From positions 1 through 22,241 of the IMG/VR virus record IMGVR_UViG_3300007960_004291: 22,241 nt of DNA; one strand, written 5' to 3'. The translations under genes and the position numbers were made by a program. The notes under the pieces were generated by a model. That model saw nothing but the letters and a program-made list of their open reading frames with translations, ran no database searches and was not told the origin of the DNA. This DNA comes from a virus. This document shows, piece by piece, positions 1 to 9,720 of the stretch. Positions within the stretch are counted from its first letter, which is position 1. Every line of letters starts with the position of its first letter.

Positions 1-116
1 ACGAGCTTCCCGGTGTTCGCTATTTTACAGTGGATAACTTCCCCGGGGACATCCACGTTAATGTTAACGAAATTATCCAACTCAACAACTTTGAGCTTAC
101 TGTGGATATAGTATAA
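1..116 (+). CDS. C-terminal end of an upstream structural protein, possibly baseplate wedge gp6 / baseplate J-like (partial)
   Basis: Only the last 37 or so codons are present, read in the frame starting at base 3 and ending in TAA at 114-116. The visible C-terminus includes VRYFTVDNFPGDI and ends NNFELTVDIV. It has the alternating hydrophobic pattern of a terminal beta-strand pair, which fits the end of a baseplate J-like / T4 gp6-like protein. The main support is position: in P2 the J gene precedes I, in T4 gene 6 precedes gene 7, and the next gene here carries a gpI/gp7-type domain. The stop overlaps the next start (TAATG), suggesting translational coupling. That a coding region ends here is well supported; the identity as gp6/J is inference from context. 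Confidence 0.6.
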   Translation, partial: ELPGVRYFTVDNFPGDIHVNVNEIIQLNNFELTVDIV

Positions 117-3100
117 TGACAATTCAGAAATACAACTACATTGAAACTATAAATCACCTAGTGCCCTCTCTGTACACGGACAGGGAGGCGTTGAATTTTG
201 GTGTAGGGGAAGAGTTAAGTTACAAAACTCTAGCTCATTATTTGAAGCTAGTCGAAAATGCCAGCTCGTTGTTTCAGTCGAGCGCAATAGGTAGTATTTC
301 TGAACTCCAGGCTAAATTTGTCCCGGCAAATAAATTAACACGGGTAACCTCAGATGTGTTCAATGATTATGTTTTAGCTCCTTTAGGCTATGACTGGAAA
401 GATTTTACTGCATCCTCCGAGCTTGTAACGTTCATGGAAGGTAGTGGTCTTAGCGCAACAATATTGAATTCTGATTATAGAACCAACCAAGCTTTCGCTT
501 TATGGTTCTCTGGAGACAACTCAAACGTTCCAGGTGTATCCTCTCTATACCCCGAAGTAAGTACTGTTGGGCTGGCGCATGATACACTTGTTGATAAGTT
601 GGGGCTTCTGCATCTTTTAAACAGTCCGGGTCCCTCTATTACATCTAAACATGCAGACCACGTTGAATTAAGTTCTTTAGCTTCGAGCCTGTGGTCTGAA
701 AACCTATACCAAGGAAAGACTGTTACGGAAAAGGATTGTCTTAATGTTCTTTACGAGTACATTTGGAAAAACAGAGAGTATAACTACCCCAACTTAAATG
801 CCAGCCGGTTTATGCCCGCTGAGTTCGTATCTTCCACCTCTCAAGTCTCAGGGGAGACATATTTGTCTGGAACGCAGTTACTTGATGCGTACAAGACTTC
901 ACTTGGCTTGTGGGTTGACGAGAATATGGATTCCTCACCTATGGTGAGGGATAGTTTAGAGGTTTTCACGTCCTCTACTTTAATTCCTACTAAGTTTGCC
1001 AATAGCGGCTCTCTTAGTAAATTCTTGCGTGCGCTAGGATACGCTACGTATGATATTCATCACGTAGTGGATTCTATCGGGGATTTGGTTGATATCGACA
1101 ACTGCCCTCCGGAGTTCTTGGATTACTTAGCGACTTTAATTGGGTGGAAATTAATCGGCAAGGATGTTACCGAGTGGAGACAGCAGCTAAGAAATGCGGT
1201 AACTGCTTACAAGATGAAAGGCACCACTTCCGGGTTGGATGCCGTCGTGGAGTATATTTTCGACCGTAATGTTTTCTTCCCGACAAGTGGTTTAACGGAG
1301 ACTTGGGAGTCGTACCTCCCTAACATGATTTATTATGTTCTTAAGACAGAATCTTTCATGACGTCCGCCACTCCAGGAGAAGTTAGGACATGGGTTTCTT
1401 TTTGGAGAAATACGGGAAGTGTAAAAATTAACCACGACCCGGACAATATAGACAATACTATTAGGTTTGCGGTTGACATGTTGCTTCAGTACTTGGACAA
1501 CACGCACAAACTTATCCACATTAAAGGTAGGCACTGGAAAGAAAGTGATATGTGGAAAGGGATAATTGACAACCCGAACTCACCGAACGGGTTCGCGCAT
1601 CGTGGAAAGATTGTCGAAGTCCCGCCGTGGGAAAATGATAGGTTTTATTCCGATTCATATATCACCTTGGACGCACTTGAGTCTCTTTCCTCGATTATGG
1701 TTAAATCTCCAGACCATGGTGGGTTAGGGGTTTCCCCTACTGCTTCGGAGTACATTACCAATTTCTGTAAAGATAATTTAGGATTAGACAAACTACCTCC
1801 AATGCCGGGGGACCGCCAACGGTTTAAGTTCCATACCTCTTCTTTGGCGGTGGCACCAAACACGAGTTCCCTGCCTTTACGTAGCAACGCTTTCGAAGAC
1901 GCTACTATTTTAAGCGATTATTGGAATAGGAAGTCTTCTACGATGATATTGGATATCAACGCTGAGGATGCCGACTTCGCGCAGAAAGGCAACACGAAAC
2001 TTAACTTAGAAAACCTTAGAATGCTTCATCAAGTATTCAGGGACTTTGTACCCCTTAGGGTTATGGTCCATTCTGTCATCACGAAAAACATGGCAGACGG
2101 TGGAGGAAGCGAACAGACAAATGATGGTATTTTTGATGGGTATGGTTGGGGTTCAGGAGGATTGCTCCCTTCCGCGACTTTCTGTCTCCAAGGGGATTTC
2201 TCCAAACAAGATGCTGCAACCAACATAGCAAACGATACCTTTACTTCCGGATTTTCTGGTTTGGCGGATGGCGGTGTAAGCGCAGGCACATACCAAGAAG
2301 GTCGATTTGTCCCCGACGTAAACTCAGACTTTTGGGCTGGTGTTGGAGTCGTTCCTAGCAGGAACGCGTCCAGAGCCAGAAACCTAAGATATAGTTTGCC
2401 GGGAAGGTTCTTTTCTAGAAATGGAAGAAACTCACCCCACACGATGGATTTCATGAATACGTATCTTTGGGGGAGTACCACAAACACCGCAGCTTCCGCA
2501 GGCTCTTTTAAAGTTCTTTCCAATGGGGATGGCGTAGGGTACGCTTTTAGTGCGCTAGAAAACTCAGTTTTCCAACCAAAAGGGTGGAACTTCTCCTCAC
2601 AAAGCTACTTCGACACCTCTTCCAGGGAGTTTGATACTTCTAACGCTGTGCGGGCTAACCGTACTGGTCATGCCCGACCAAGATGGATTTCTGCAGAGAC
2701 AGGGCTTCAGGCTTCCGCAGCATTCCCGTTTAGAGCCGCTGAAAGGTACTCCGTAAATTGTAGTGCTGTAGGTGCTGAGGAGAGACACAGGGTATTCGAA
2801 GTAAACCGCCAAATTATAGATATTATCCTCAAGGAGTTCGCTCGTTCAGGTGATAGGGCTGTTCTCAACTTCAATCATGAAGATATGTTGGATAGAAGTT
2901 TTGGAACAGGTGTAAACCAGCTTTACCGTAAATATAAAAATGAATTTATGAATAGGTTGGACGATACTGGGTTCAGTCTTTTATATCACACCTTTGGACC
3001 TTTCCTTATTGGTGGTGATGTTCCTGTAAGAAGCATAGCTATCGACGGAACATTGGACGACTCCCAATCTCACACTCCGGGGCGTGCCCCTGGTGTAGAT

Positions 3101-5023
3101 GATAAGATTTCTACGCGTCCGGAATACAAATATATTATTGGTGGTGACGGAATCCATTCGAACGTATTTTATAATTCAAGCGGTACGAGGCAGTTAGTTG
3201 AAAGTTTTGGTCTAGCTTCAGAGGAAGGTCTTCACGCATGGAAACCTGACTTGGACGAATTCCTAGGAGTTAAACAGTACAGTAATGTGTCATTACTGTC
3301 TGCTATGGAAGTAGTGACTAGTCCGGTTGGGCAATCTTTCGCAGTCCTTAACGATTCATATTCTAAGTTTAGAGTTACGGATGCGGACTCTGATACTATA
3401 TCTTTGTTTAGCCGTGGCGCTCACTCTAAGTATGAGGATTGTTTGAAGTTCAAATTCCCGCTGTTACAGAAGAAGAACTTTATTAGCAACCCGAACTTTA
3501 CGGATAACCCTCCGTCAAGAACAAATCTCCCTCTTTATGCTTTAGAGGTGAAAGGTTGGGATTTAGCTGATTATGCTAGGGACCCAAATTGGAATAATCT
3601 TGGAACAAACGCAGGAACTTTAACAGTTGTTGATGGCTCTCAAGGTCCTTTCTCCCTCTTCCCAGACCTCACCGCCGACGCTAGCGGTAACAATTTCATT
3701 GTTTTAGTAAGTAAAAAGGCTACGGTAGAAATCAGAAACAGAGCCTGTCCGACAATAAGAACAAACATCTCCCCTGTTTACGATACCTCAAGCAGCGATT
3801 TGAAGGGCGTAAGACCAGGAATCGTTCCTGGCAAAACTTATACTTTATCTTTAGACGTCAGGTCTGAAGTATCTGCAGGCATATGGGCTTACCGGCTAAC
3901 AAATGTTACAAAACAAGAGAACTTAACGACTGGAACCATAGCCGCGACAAGTACTACTGCCAGGGAAACGCTCACTGCAGATATTGATATCCCGACCAAT
4001 TATTCTCCTTCCGACGATTATCAGCTGTTTCTGACGTACGCAAATGGAACGAGCACTGCTGCCAAGTGGTCTGTGTTGTATAAGGTTTCTTTAAAGGAAA
4101 AACTCAGTACAGAATCCAACACCTTAATGCCGGACTCCAAATATAGATTTTCTATAAAGGCGAAGGCTGCCGGGGTTGAGCTGGAGAATGTTGATTTTGC
4201 GCAAAAGTTTGCGCTGTTAGGGGTTAGAGTCTGTACCGACATTATTACCGGTTCTGATGGTCGTGAGCAACGTCGAGTGTTTAACTTTAAAACCAGGAAG
4301 TGGGATGTCATGACCCAGTCTAACTACACTAGAGATATGGTAGGCGACCGGAAAATGTTTGGATACAGAACGGACATGTATACTCCGGGGGGACAGTATG
4401 TAATTAAAGACTCTGGAGCTAACTACACAGGTTGGTATCATAGAATGGATGAAAAAGGACATATTAAATTTATGTCCGGACGGCGACACGTCGCAGCTAG
4501 CCAAGATTTAGTCCCCATCTCGGATAACCATTACGTAAGAGAGCCTATGAGGGACGGCGTAATGTTTGCTATCCCAGCAGGTACTAGAGAAGTTCAAAAT
4601 TTAGAGTTTGATTTTGATACTTATGGCGGCTCGGAGATACACAACGAAGATACCGGATACTATATAGAATTTTTCAGGGTACAAGGTCCAAACGCGGAGA
4701 AACTTATTCAGGAAACGCGTATTGACGTACGCCATATTTCAGGGTACGACCTTGAATTAAATGAACTTACGTCGGACAAATTTAATACAGTCGACTATGA
4801 TAGGGAAGATGTTAAAGTTATTATGAGATATTTTAACGATATCATAAGTACTTATAAATTAAATTCTAGGAATGCGAGCGATTCCAATTCTTTGGCTGGC
4901 GCTTCGGGAGGAGGCAGGTCTGAGATGTTAACCCCATTCGGGGGAAGCGCTAGGACTAATGCTGATGATGGAGAAGCCCTCTTCGGAGCCGGAAAAGGGT
5001 CCACTACAGTGTACGAAATATAA
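116..5023 (+). CDS. Giant baseplate wedge protein with a gpI/gp7-type domain and a C-terminal beta-sandwich-like module
   Basis: This 1635-residue protein is probably the wedge component that joins two gp6/J subunits in the baseplate of a contractile tail. Residues about 320-385 carry the phage tail protein I signature: D-I-D-N-C-P-P-E-F-L at 326, LATLIGW, then K-G-T-T at 368 with a following helix. T4 gp7 has about 1030 residues, so this one is some 600 longer. The excess is partly a region at about 1120-1470 that opens with N-P-N-F, includes YTLSLDVRSE and ends near FNFKTRKWD (1389-1397); this looks like a ligand-binding beta-sandwich and recurs in the next gene. The last 50 residues are Gly/Ser/Ala-rich (GASGGGR) and probably flexible. 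The ATG overlaps the upstream stop (TAATG) and has no clear Shine-Dalgarno, so coupled translation is likely. The wedge role is well supported by the domain and order; functions of the extra parts are unknown. Confidence 0.8.
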   Translation: MTIQKYNYIETINHLVPSLYTDREALNFGVGEELSYKTLAHYLKLVENASSLFQSSAIGSISELQAKFVPANKLTRVTSDVFNDYVLAPLGYDWKDFTASSELVTFMEGSGLSATILNSDYRTNQAFALWFSGDNSNVPGVSSLYPEVSTVGLAHDTLVDKLGLLHLLNSPGPSITSKHADHVELSSLASSLWSENLYQGKTVTEKDCLNVLYEYIWKNREYNYPNLNASRFMPAEFVSSTSQVSGETYLSGTQLLDAYKTSLGLWVDENMDSSPMVRDSLEVFTSSTLIPTKFANSGSLSKFLRALGYATYDIHHVVDSIGDLVDIDNCPPEFLDYLATLIGWKLIGKDVTEWRQQLRNAVTAYKMKGTTSGLDAVVEYIFDRNVFFPTSGLTETWESYLPNMIYYVLKTESFMTSATPGEVRTWVSFWRNTGSVKINHDPDNIDNTIRFAVDMLLQYLDNTHKLIHIKGRHWKESDMWKGIIDNPNSPNGFAHRGKIVEVPPWENDRFYSDSYITLDALESLSSIMVKSPDHGGLGVSPTASEYITNFCKDNLGLDKLPPMPGDRQRFKFHTSSLAVAPNTSSLPLRSNAFEDATILSDYWNRKSSTMILDINAEDADFAQKGNTKLNLENLRMLHQVFRDFVPLRVMVHSVITKNMADGGGSEQTNDGIFDGYGWGSGGLLPSATFCLQGDFSKQDAATNIANDTFTSGFSGLADGGVSAGTYQEGRFVPDVNSDFWAGVGVVPSRNASRARNLRYSLPGRFFSRNGRNSPHTMDFMNTYLWGSTTNTAASAGSFKVLSNGDGVGYAFSALENSVFQPKGWNFSSQSYFDTSSREFDTSNAVRANRTGHARPRWISAETGLQASAAFPFRAAERYSVNCSAVGAEERHRVFEVNRQIIDIILKEFARSGDRAVLNFNHEDMLDRSFGTGVNQLYRKYKNEFMNRLDDTGFSLLYHTFGPFLIGGDVPVRSIAIDGTLDDSQSHTPGRAPGVDDKISTRPEYKYIIGGDGIHSNVFYNSSGTRQLVESFGLASEEGLHAWKPDLDEFLGVKQYSNVSLLSAMEVVTSPVGQSFAVLNDSYSKFRVTDADSDTISLFSRGAHSKYEDCLKFKFPLLQKKNFISNPNFTDNPPSRTNLPLYALEVKGWDLADYARDPNWNNLGTNAGTLTVVDGSQGPFSLFPDLTADASGNNFIVLVSKKATVEIRNRACPTIRTNISPVYDTSSSDLKGVRPGIVPGKTYTLSLDVRSEVSAGIWAYRLTNVTKQENLTTGTIAATSTTARETLTADIDIPTNYSPSDDYQLFLTYANGTSTAAKWSVLYKVSLKEKLSTESNTLMPDSKYRFSIKAKAAGVELENVDFAQKFALLGVRVCTDIITGSDGREQRRVFNFKTRKWDVMTQSNYTRDMVGDRKMFGYRTDMYTPGGQYVIKDSGANYTGWYHRMDEKGHIKFMSGRRHVAASQDLVPISDNHYVREPMRDGVMFAIPAGTREVQNLEFDFDTYGGSEIHNEDTGYYIEFFRVQGPNAEKLIQETRIDVRHISGYDLELNELTSDKFNTVDYDREDVKVIMRYFNDIISTYKLNSRNASDSNSLAGASGGGRSEMLTPFGGSARTNADDGEALFGAGKGSTTVYEI

Positions 5024-5026
5024 ATA
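5019..5026 (+). promoter_or_regulatory. Exact match to the T4 late-promoter box TATAAATA, probably fortuitous
   Basis: TATAAATA lies across the stop codon of the wedge gene, 5 to 12 bases before the next ATG at 5031. T4-type late promoters consist essentially of this octamer, with transcription starting about six bases downstream. Initiation would then fall within or next to the 5031 start codon and give a leaderless or truncated message. The match is real; use as a promoter is doubtful and would need a mapped 5' end. Confidence 0.25.
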
Positions 5027-5030
5027 AGAT

Positions 5031-8000
5031 ATGAAAGGAGTTGTAGAAGTTTTTCAAGTTAAGGACGGGTGTTGGAGTAAGACATACGAAGACCACAACT
5101 TGGTAGTTCACGGAGGCAAGGTAGCCTGCGCGGATATTTTCACGCATCTACCTTTAGAGAAGGAAGACGGGACAACGCCTTTAGCAGGGTCCCCTGTACA
5201 GTCAGTCTCCAACTACACTATCCACTCGTTAACCTTAGGCGCTGGCTCCAGAACCTTAAATAAGAGAGATTCCCGACACGCAGTCGTTTACGAAAACGAT
5301 ATCGATGGTGCCGGAACTAAGCAATATTTAGATATCAGCGGTAGTTATTACAGCCTTCTTCCGTACAGGGAGAATTTTAATTTTACTCAGTTCGGTAAAA
5401 GAGGGCTTCAAAAAACATCTGCTAGAAAATCCACTGCAGAAGAATACAAAGGACCTACACTTCGAGATGCTAACCTTGTAAAACATTCAACTATTGAGGT
5501 TTCTAGAAGCAACGAAGATGGGGGTTCCCTGACGTGTACAAAGGTGCGAGGACAGGATTTCGTAGAAGTAATAGTTCCCGTAACTTTGGACCTCGCAACA
5601 AAATACAAGCTAAGTTTAGGTGTAGATGGAAAGTCTCCGGTAAAAGTTGAGCTTCTCCGAAGAGACAGGATATCGAGACGTAATGCTTTAGATGTAGATT
5701 TAAGAGACCATGTGTGGGATTTTACCCAAGCTGATTTTGTTGACGAACAATCCGTCGCAGATAAAAGTAGGCTAAGTAGAACTCTTCACGCCTCCGGGGT
5801 TATCTCAGGCGAACTACATGAGCTTTTTATAACAACGGGGTTTGACAGAATAGACCAAGGTAGTCGTGTCGAGTTGTTTGATTATTTTGTAAAAATAACA
5901 GCACCTCAAGAAACAGATTTTGAGAAAGGTCAAGTCCGTCTTCACAACTTCAAGCTAGAGGCATTAACCGATTATATTGTAACAAACCCTGATTTTAGTA
6001 AGGTTGAATCTTTAGTTGGTAATACTAGCTTCAAAGATTTAACCCCTTACGACCTGCGAGCTTACCCAGAGGGTCAAGGTAGCCCCGAGGACCTTAGGGT
6101 TATGGGTGTTTACCAAATTGGAGGGTTTGAACACTATTCTCCTCTGTACGCATCCGCTAACGCTCTGGACGAAAGTACCCAAACTAGTGCTTTATGGGGA
6201 TGGATTTCCGTAGACAATGTTGATGAATACGGAACCAACGGCAAGCCCCCTAAAGCAGTGGACGGCAACGAAACTAATATCGGGGTCTCTTTCAACTCCT
6301 GTTCACTTATTTTTAATAATTCAGGAACAGCGACTTTGAGTAAAAGATTCAAGTTTCCTAAAAAATGGACCGACTTCTATACCCAGACAGGTTCTAGGTT
6401 TGAACAGGGTTATTTAAATGACCCATACTCCAACAGAAGCCTTGTAATTAAGTTTGATTGTACTCCTGTTTCCTCTGTGAATGATAACGTCGCCGCTGGC
6501 GTAAAGATTCGTTGTACTAACGTAACCAGAGATTTAAAGTATAATTTTGTTTCTGGAGATTTATATGAATCCAAATCGTGGGGGGGAAGCGGAACGGAAC
6601 AGCTGCTAGGTGCTGGGCTGGGCATGGGTACAACCACCACGCTACAGGCAAACATTATGATGCCTCTGGAATTCTATAATGATGAGTTCAAGTTGGACAT
6701 TATTGGTCATGCGGGTGATTCCGAAGGGGACCGTGGAAAGTTAACAATTAGGAATTTAGATATTGGTCAGCTTGAAGGATGGCATATCAATGAAGGGTAT
6801 GCGTCAGGAGTTGTTGTATCTTCTTGTGCTGGAACCCCCGTGTCTGGTGTGCGCATTATAACAGACGTGGGGCAAAATCCTCCGTCTGACTGGTACAACC
6901 TGTCTTCCATAAATAGAAACACGTTCCTGTCCCAGACGATAACTGGGGTAGACCCTAAGAAAATATATAACCTAATAGTTGAAGGTAAGAGCAACACAGG
7001 AAATGGAAAGGTAGGAGTCGCATTAATACACAAAGGCTATTCAAACCCGTACAAGACAAACCATGCCAAGTATCTTACTATAGGAAAATCGTATAACGCG
7101 GGCAACGCTTACCAAAACTATTTTAATCCTGATACGGCTGTCTCCGGTTTCGGGTTTACTATGCCAGGACCTAAAGGACCCCCAAGTGATGAACTATCCG
7201 ACTGGGACTACCAAGAGCATCAAAAATGTGTAAAGTGGCAGCTTCAAAATACGGACTCTCCTTTGTATAAATTTGTAGAGACTGCCACCTCCTCACAAGG
7301 GATATTCAATCAGTATGTAAACTTGCCAAATGGCAGGTATAACTTCTCCATGGATTTGAGGCATTTACAAGATACCTCCAATCCATACACCTACTACTCT
7401 CCAGTTAAGGTGGCGATGAAAATCGCAGCTAACAACCCGTCAGCCGCGGTTCAGTCTTTTTGGTATAATTTCCAAACTAGAAAGTGGGATAATGTCCCCG
7501 ACTCGGATGGGTTTAATAACAAGCCTGAGTACGGAAAAACTATCTTAGGGGGCTCCCACGCGGACACGATGGACCCCGGACGAGACTTCCACAACCTAGC
7601 CAAGTCGACCATCGAAATCGCTGAGCTTAAAGGGGACGCTGAAGGATGGCAGTCCGCTTCAGTAGCCTTTGATATTCGGGAGTCCGATTTTGGAGCTGCC
7701 GCTGCCCGCCAAGAGAACTATCCGGAAGGACACGTCCTCCACCCTGCTTGGAGTACTAGACCAGTAGAGTTTTGGTTCTATGTAGATGAAACCGTTGCGG
7801 TCCCTTCTAACACTTTTGTAAAGGATGGGGTAACCGATGGCGTAGACCCTCTAGGAACTGTATACATTAAAAATGCCAAAATAGACGGTCCTCCAACACC
7901 GAGGGAGCAAATGAACACTTACTTCGTATATGAAGGTGATGGCACCTGGACCGCTACATCGTCTCTCTCTTCGGTAGAAGCACTCAACGATGCCTCAGGA

Positions 8001-9719
8001 CCTATGTCCGGGCATAGACCAATACGTGATGTTAGTGCCGGGGCTTCGACTTGGAACGAGATAGGGTCTGGGTTTGGTTTCACGATTGATTTAGATGACG
8101 AGCAGCATGTTCTCCCTGTTTTCGGGATGGACAGAATCCACAACGAAGCCCTCCCGTATGGAAATCAAACCCTGTTCAATGATACTATAGCTTCTTCTAT
8201 GTACTCGGCGGAGAAGGAGAGTATTTATGAGCTTATGCTTTTCCACCTTAACGGGAGCGATGTTGAAGTACACAACGTCACTTTTGCTGATGCCACAACT
8301 GCGTACTATGACGGTCCTTCGTCGTATGAGAGAAATAAACTAACGTCTGAACCTTTTATTGAGCCTGTTTATCTCGCGAATCCAGGGGGTTGGTCTTTAG
8401 ACTTCAAACACCACTATACCGGAACTGCACGGTCCACAAGACCTGTGAGCGCGGTGATGTATGTTAGCGGAGGACAAGACACTTCTGACTATCTAAAGCT
8501 TACAAAAGTAGGGGCTGTGAACAAAGCAAACTACCACACGACGTATTCGAACTATGTCGATACCGTAGAGAATTTTGGTATGAAAGGTGGTAACCGGTAC
8601 GCGTTCGCGTTCGACTATGCGACCAATAACGGTACGATTTCAGAGGGTGTATTTTTACAGCACGGGGATAGGATTCTCTGGCTTTCTGGTACAGGCAGCA
8701 ACACTCAATGGGTTGAGGCTAACCCTTACAAAGATACAGGGGATATGACCACCGCTGCGTTCAGGAGCCTAGGTACATTCCTTCCGGCAAACTCCGCGAG
8801 CAGAAAACAACTCTCAAGAGACGTTACCACTCCGGAGTTTGTACTTCCTACAAATGTCCCGGAGGATGCGCTTCTAGGGTTAAAAATACGAGAGAGACCC
8901 GATGGCAGTCCCTTCGATTCCTTAAAGAAGAATTTTAGGGCTTACCAAGTTATAGGCGGAGTCCAGGTGAGTTCTGTAATGCCCGACTTCCCCGAGGAGA
9001 AAGATTTCTCCGTACAGCCCTATACAGACGCAAGCACTCCTGGCGAGCTCGGACATTTCCAAAACATGATTGAGTTCTTCCCGTCAGGCACAGACTGGGA
9101 TTACGATGCCAGCACTACTGAACATATTCCAACATATGAAAAAGCGGTAAGTCTGGGAGCGTATTTGCCAGGGAGTGGTATTGTATTTTCTGCCGGAACG
9201 TTCGGGTATAACGGAGCCGAGGCTTCTAAATGGAACGCTAACGTGTCCAGCATATCAGGAACACTTAACCAGTATAGCACCATTACCCCGAAAGGTCACA
9301 TCCTAAGACACCCAACTGCCACTACTGTATTGGATAGTAGTGCGGGCTTAGTTGTGTCTGGACCGTGTCATGAAAGTACGGGAGCTGTTGATGCGTGGGA
9401 CGGTAGAATTGTAAAATATATCCTAACACTAACAAAAGAAGAGGTGGAGTATCTTACTTATTACGGTGGGGGTATAGAATCCGCAGGTCTGTGGACTATA
9501 GATTATACTAACTCTGCCAAAAAACAAGATTATAAGTATGGCGGACCTCCGTTCTTGGTGTCAGGAACTGGCGTACCCTACTCCACAAGTCTATATAACT
9601 TGAAAGACTATGAAGAGCCTGACTGGAGATTATTCGCAAAGAAAGTATTTTTAGCTGGAGGGTTAAAAATGAACGCAGATTCTGAATTTTTGACTATAAT
9701 ATGGAGCTTGAAGTTTTAA
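5031..9719 (+). CDS. Giant baseplate/tail-fibre structural protein built on a split fibre-type fold with repeated beta-sandwich-like modules
   Basis: A 1562-residue virion protein. Its first ~75 residues and last ~25 match the ends of the 206-residue neighbour encoded just downstream. The N-terminus has KGVVEVFQVKDG, then HNLVVHGG (22-29) and a LTLGAG strand-turn (67-72). The C-terminus has DSEFLTIIWSLKF, the variant of the K-T-x-x-F-x-L-x-x-x-W-x-I-x-F ending common in fibre-associated proteins. Between them lie about 1,350 residues of beta-rich sequence in several units. One begins N-P-D-F near 319; another includes YNFSMDLRH and YNFQTRKWD (812-820), matching the wedge protein. Such units resemble carbohydrate-binding or jelly-roll domains, but no specific family is claimed. 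The start at 5031 is supported by alignment with the 206-residue paralogue. There is no upstream Shine-Dalgarno; an AAGGAG lies just inside the coding region instead. Likely role: peripheral baseplate or fibre part. Confidence 0.75.
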   Translation: MKGVVEVFQVKDGCWSKTYEDHNLVVHGGKVACADIFTHLPLEKEDGTTPLAGSPVQSVSNYTIHSLTLGAGSRTLNKRDSRHAVVYENDIDGAGTKQYLDISGSYYSLLPYRENFNFTQFGKRGLQKTSARKSTAEEYKGPTLRDANLVKHSTIEVSRSNEDGGSLTCTKVRGQDFVEVIVPVTLDLATKYKLSLGVDGKSPVKVELLRRDRISRRNALDVDLRDHVWDFTQADFVDEQSVADKSRLSRTLHASGVISGELHELFITTGFDRIDQGSRVELFDYFVKITAPQETDFEKGQVRLHNFKLEALTDYIVTNPDFSKVESLVGNTSFKDLTPYDLRAYPEGQGSPEDLRVMGVYQIGGFEHYSPLYASANALDESTQTSALWGWISVDNVDEYGTNGKPPKAVDGNETNIGVSFNSCSLIFNNSGTATLSKRFKFPKKWTDFYTQTGSRFEQGYLNDPYSNRSLVIKFDCTPVSSVNDNVAAGVKIRCTNVTRDLKYNFVSGDLYESKSWGGSGTEQLLGAGLGMGTTTTLQANIMMPLEFYNDEFKLDIIGHAGDSEGDRGKLTIRNLDIGQLEGWHINEGYASGVVVSSCAGTPVSGVRIITDVGQNPPSDWYNLSSINRNTFLSQTITGVDPKKIYNLIVEGKSNTGNGKVGVALIHKGYSNPYKTNHAKYLTIGKSYNAGNAYQNYFNPDTAVSGFGFTMPGPKGPPSDELSDWDYQEHQKCVKWQLQNTDSPLYKFVETATSSQGIFNQYVNLPNGRYNFSMDLRHLQDTSNPYTYYSPVKVAMKIAANNPSAAVQSFWYNFQTRKWDNVPDSDGFNNKPEYGKTILGGSHADTMDPGRDFHNLAKSTIEIAELKGDAEGWQSASVAFDIRESDFGAAAARQENYPEGHVLHPAWSTRPVEFWFYVDETVAVPSNTFVKDGVTDGVDPLGTVYIKNAKIDGPPTPREQMNTYFVYEGDGTWTATSSLSSVEALNDASGPMSGHRPIRDVSAGASTWNEIGSGFGFTIDLDDEQHVLPVFGMDRIHNEALPYGNQTLFNDTIASSMYSAEKESIYELMLFHLNGSDVEVHNVTFADATTAYYDGPSSYERNKLTSEPFIEPVYLANPGGWSLDFKHHYTGTARSTRPVSAVMYVSGGQDTSDYLKLTKVGAVNKANYHTTYSNYVDTVENFGMKGGNRYAFAFDYATNNGTISEGVFLQHGDRILWLSGTGSNTQWVEANPYKDTGDMTTAAFRSLGTFLPANSASRKQLSRDVTTPEFVLPTNVPEDALLGLKIRERPDGSPFDSLKKNFRAYQVIGGVQVSSVMPDFPEEKDFSVQPYTDASTPGELGHFQNMIEFFPSGTDWDYDASTTEHIPTYEKAVSLGAYLPGSGIVFSAGTFGYNGAEASKWNANVSSISGTLNQYSTITPKGHILRHPTATTVLDSSAGLVVSGPCHESTGAVDAWDGRIVKYILTLTKEEVEYLTYYGGGIESAGLWTIDYTNSAKKQDYKYGGPPFLVSGTGVPYSTSLYNLKDYEEPDWRLFAKKVFLAGGLKMNADSEFLTIIWSLKF

Positions 9720-9720
9720 A

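Noticed and set aside
2046-2358. Two short + strand frames nested in the wedge gene
   Set aside because: They overlap a long gene in other frames, lack ribosome sites and show no family features.
2029-2523. Minus-strand open frame of 164 codons inside the wedge gene
   Set aside because: It lies wholly within a well-supported + strand gene, has no ribosome site or recognisable domain, and its composition is that of an antisense shadow. The same holds for the other minus-strand frames in the window, including 12407-12973 and 15731-16279.
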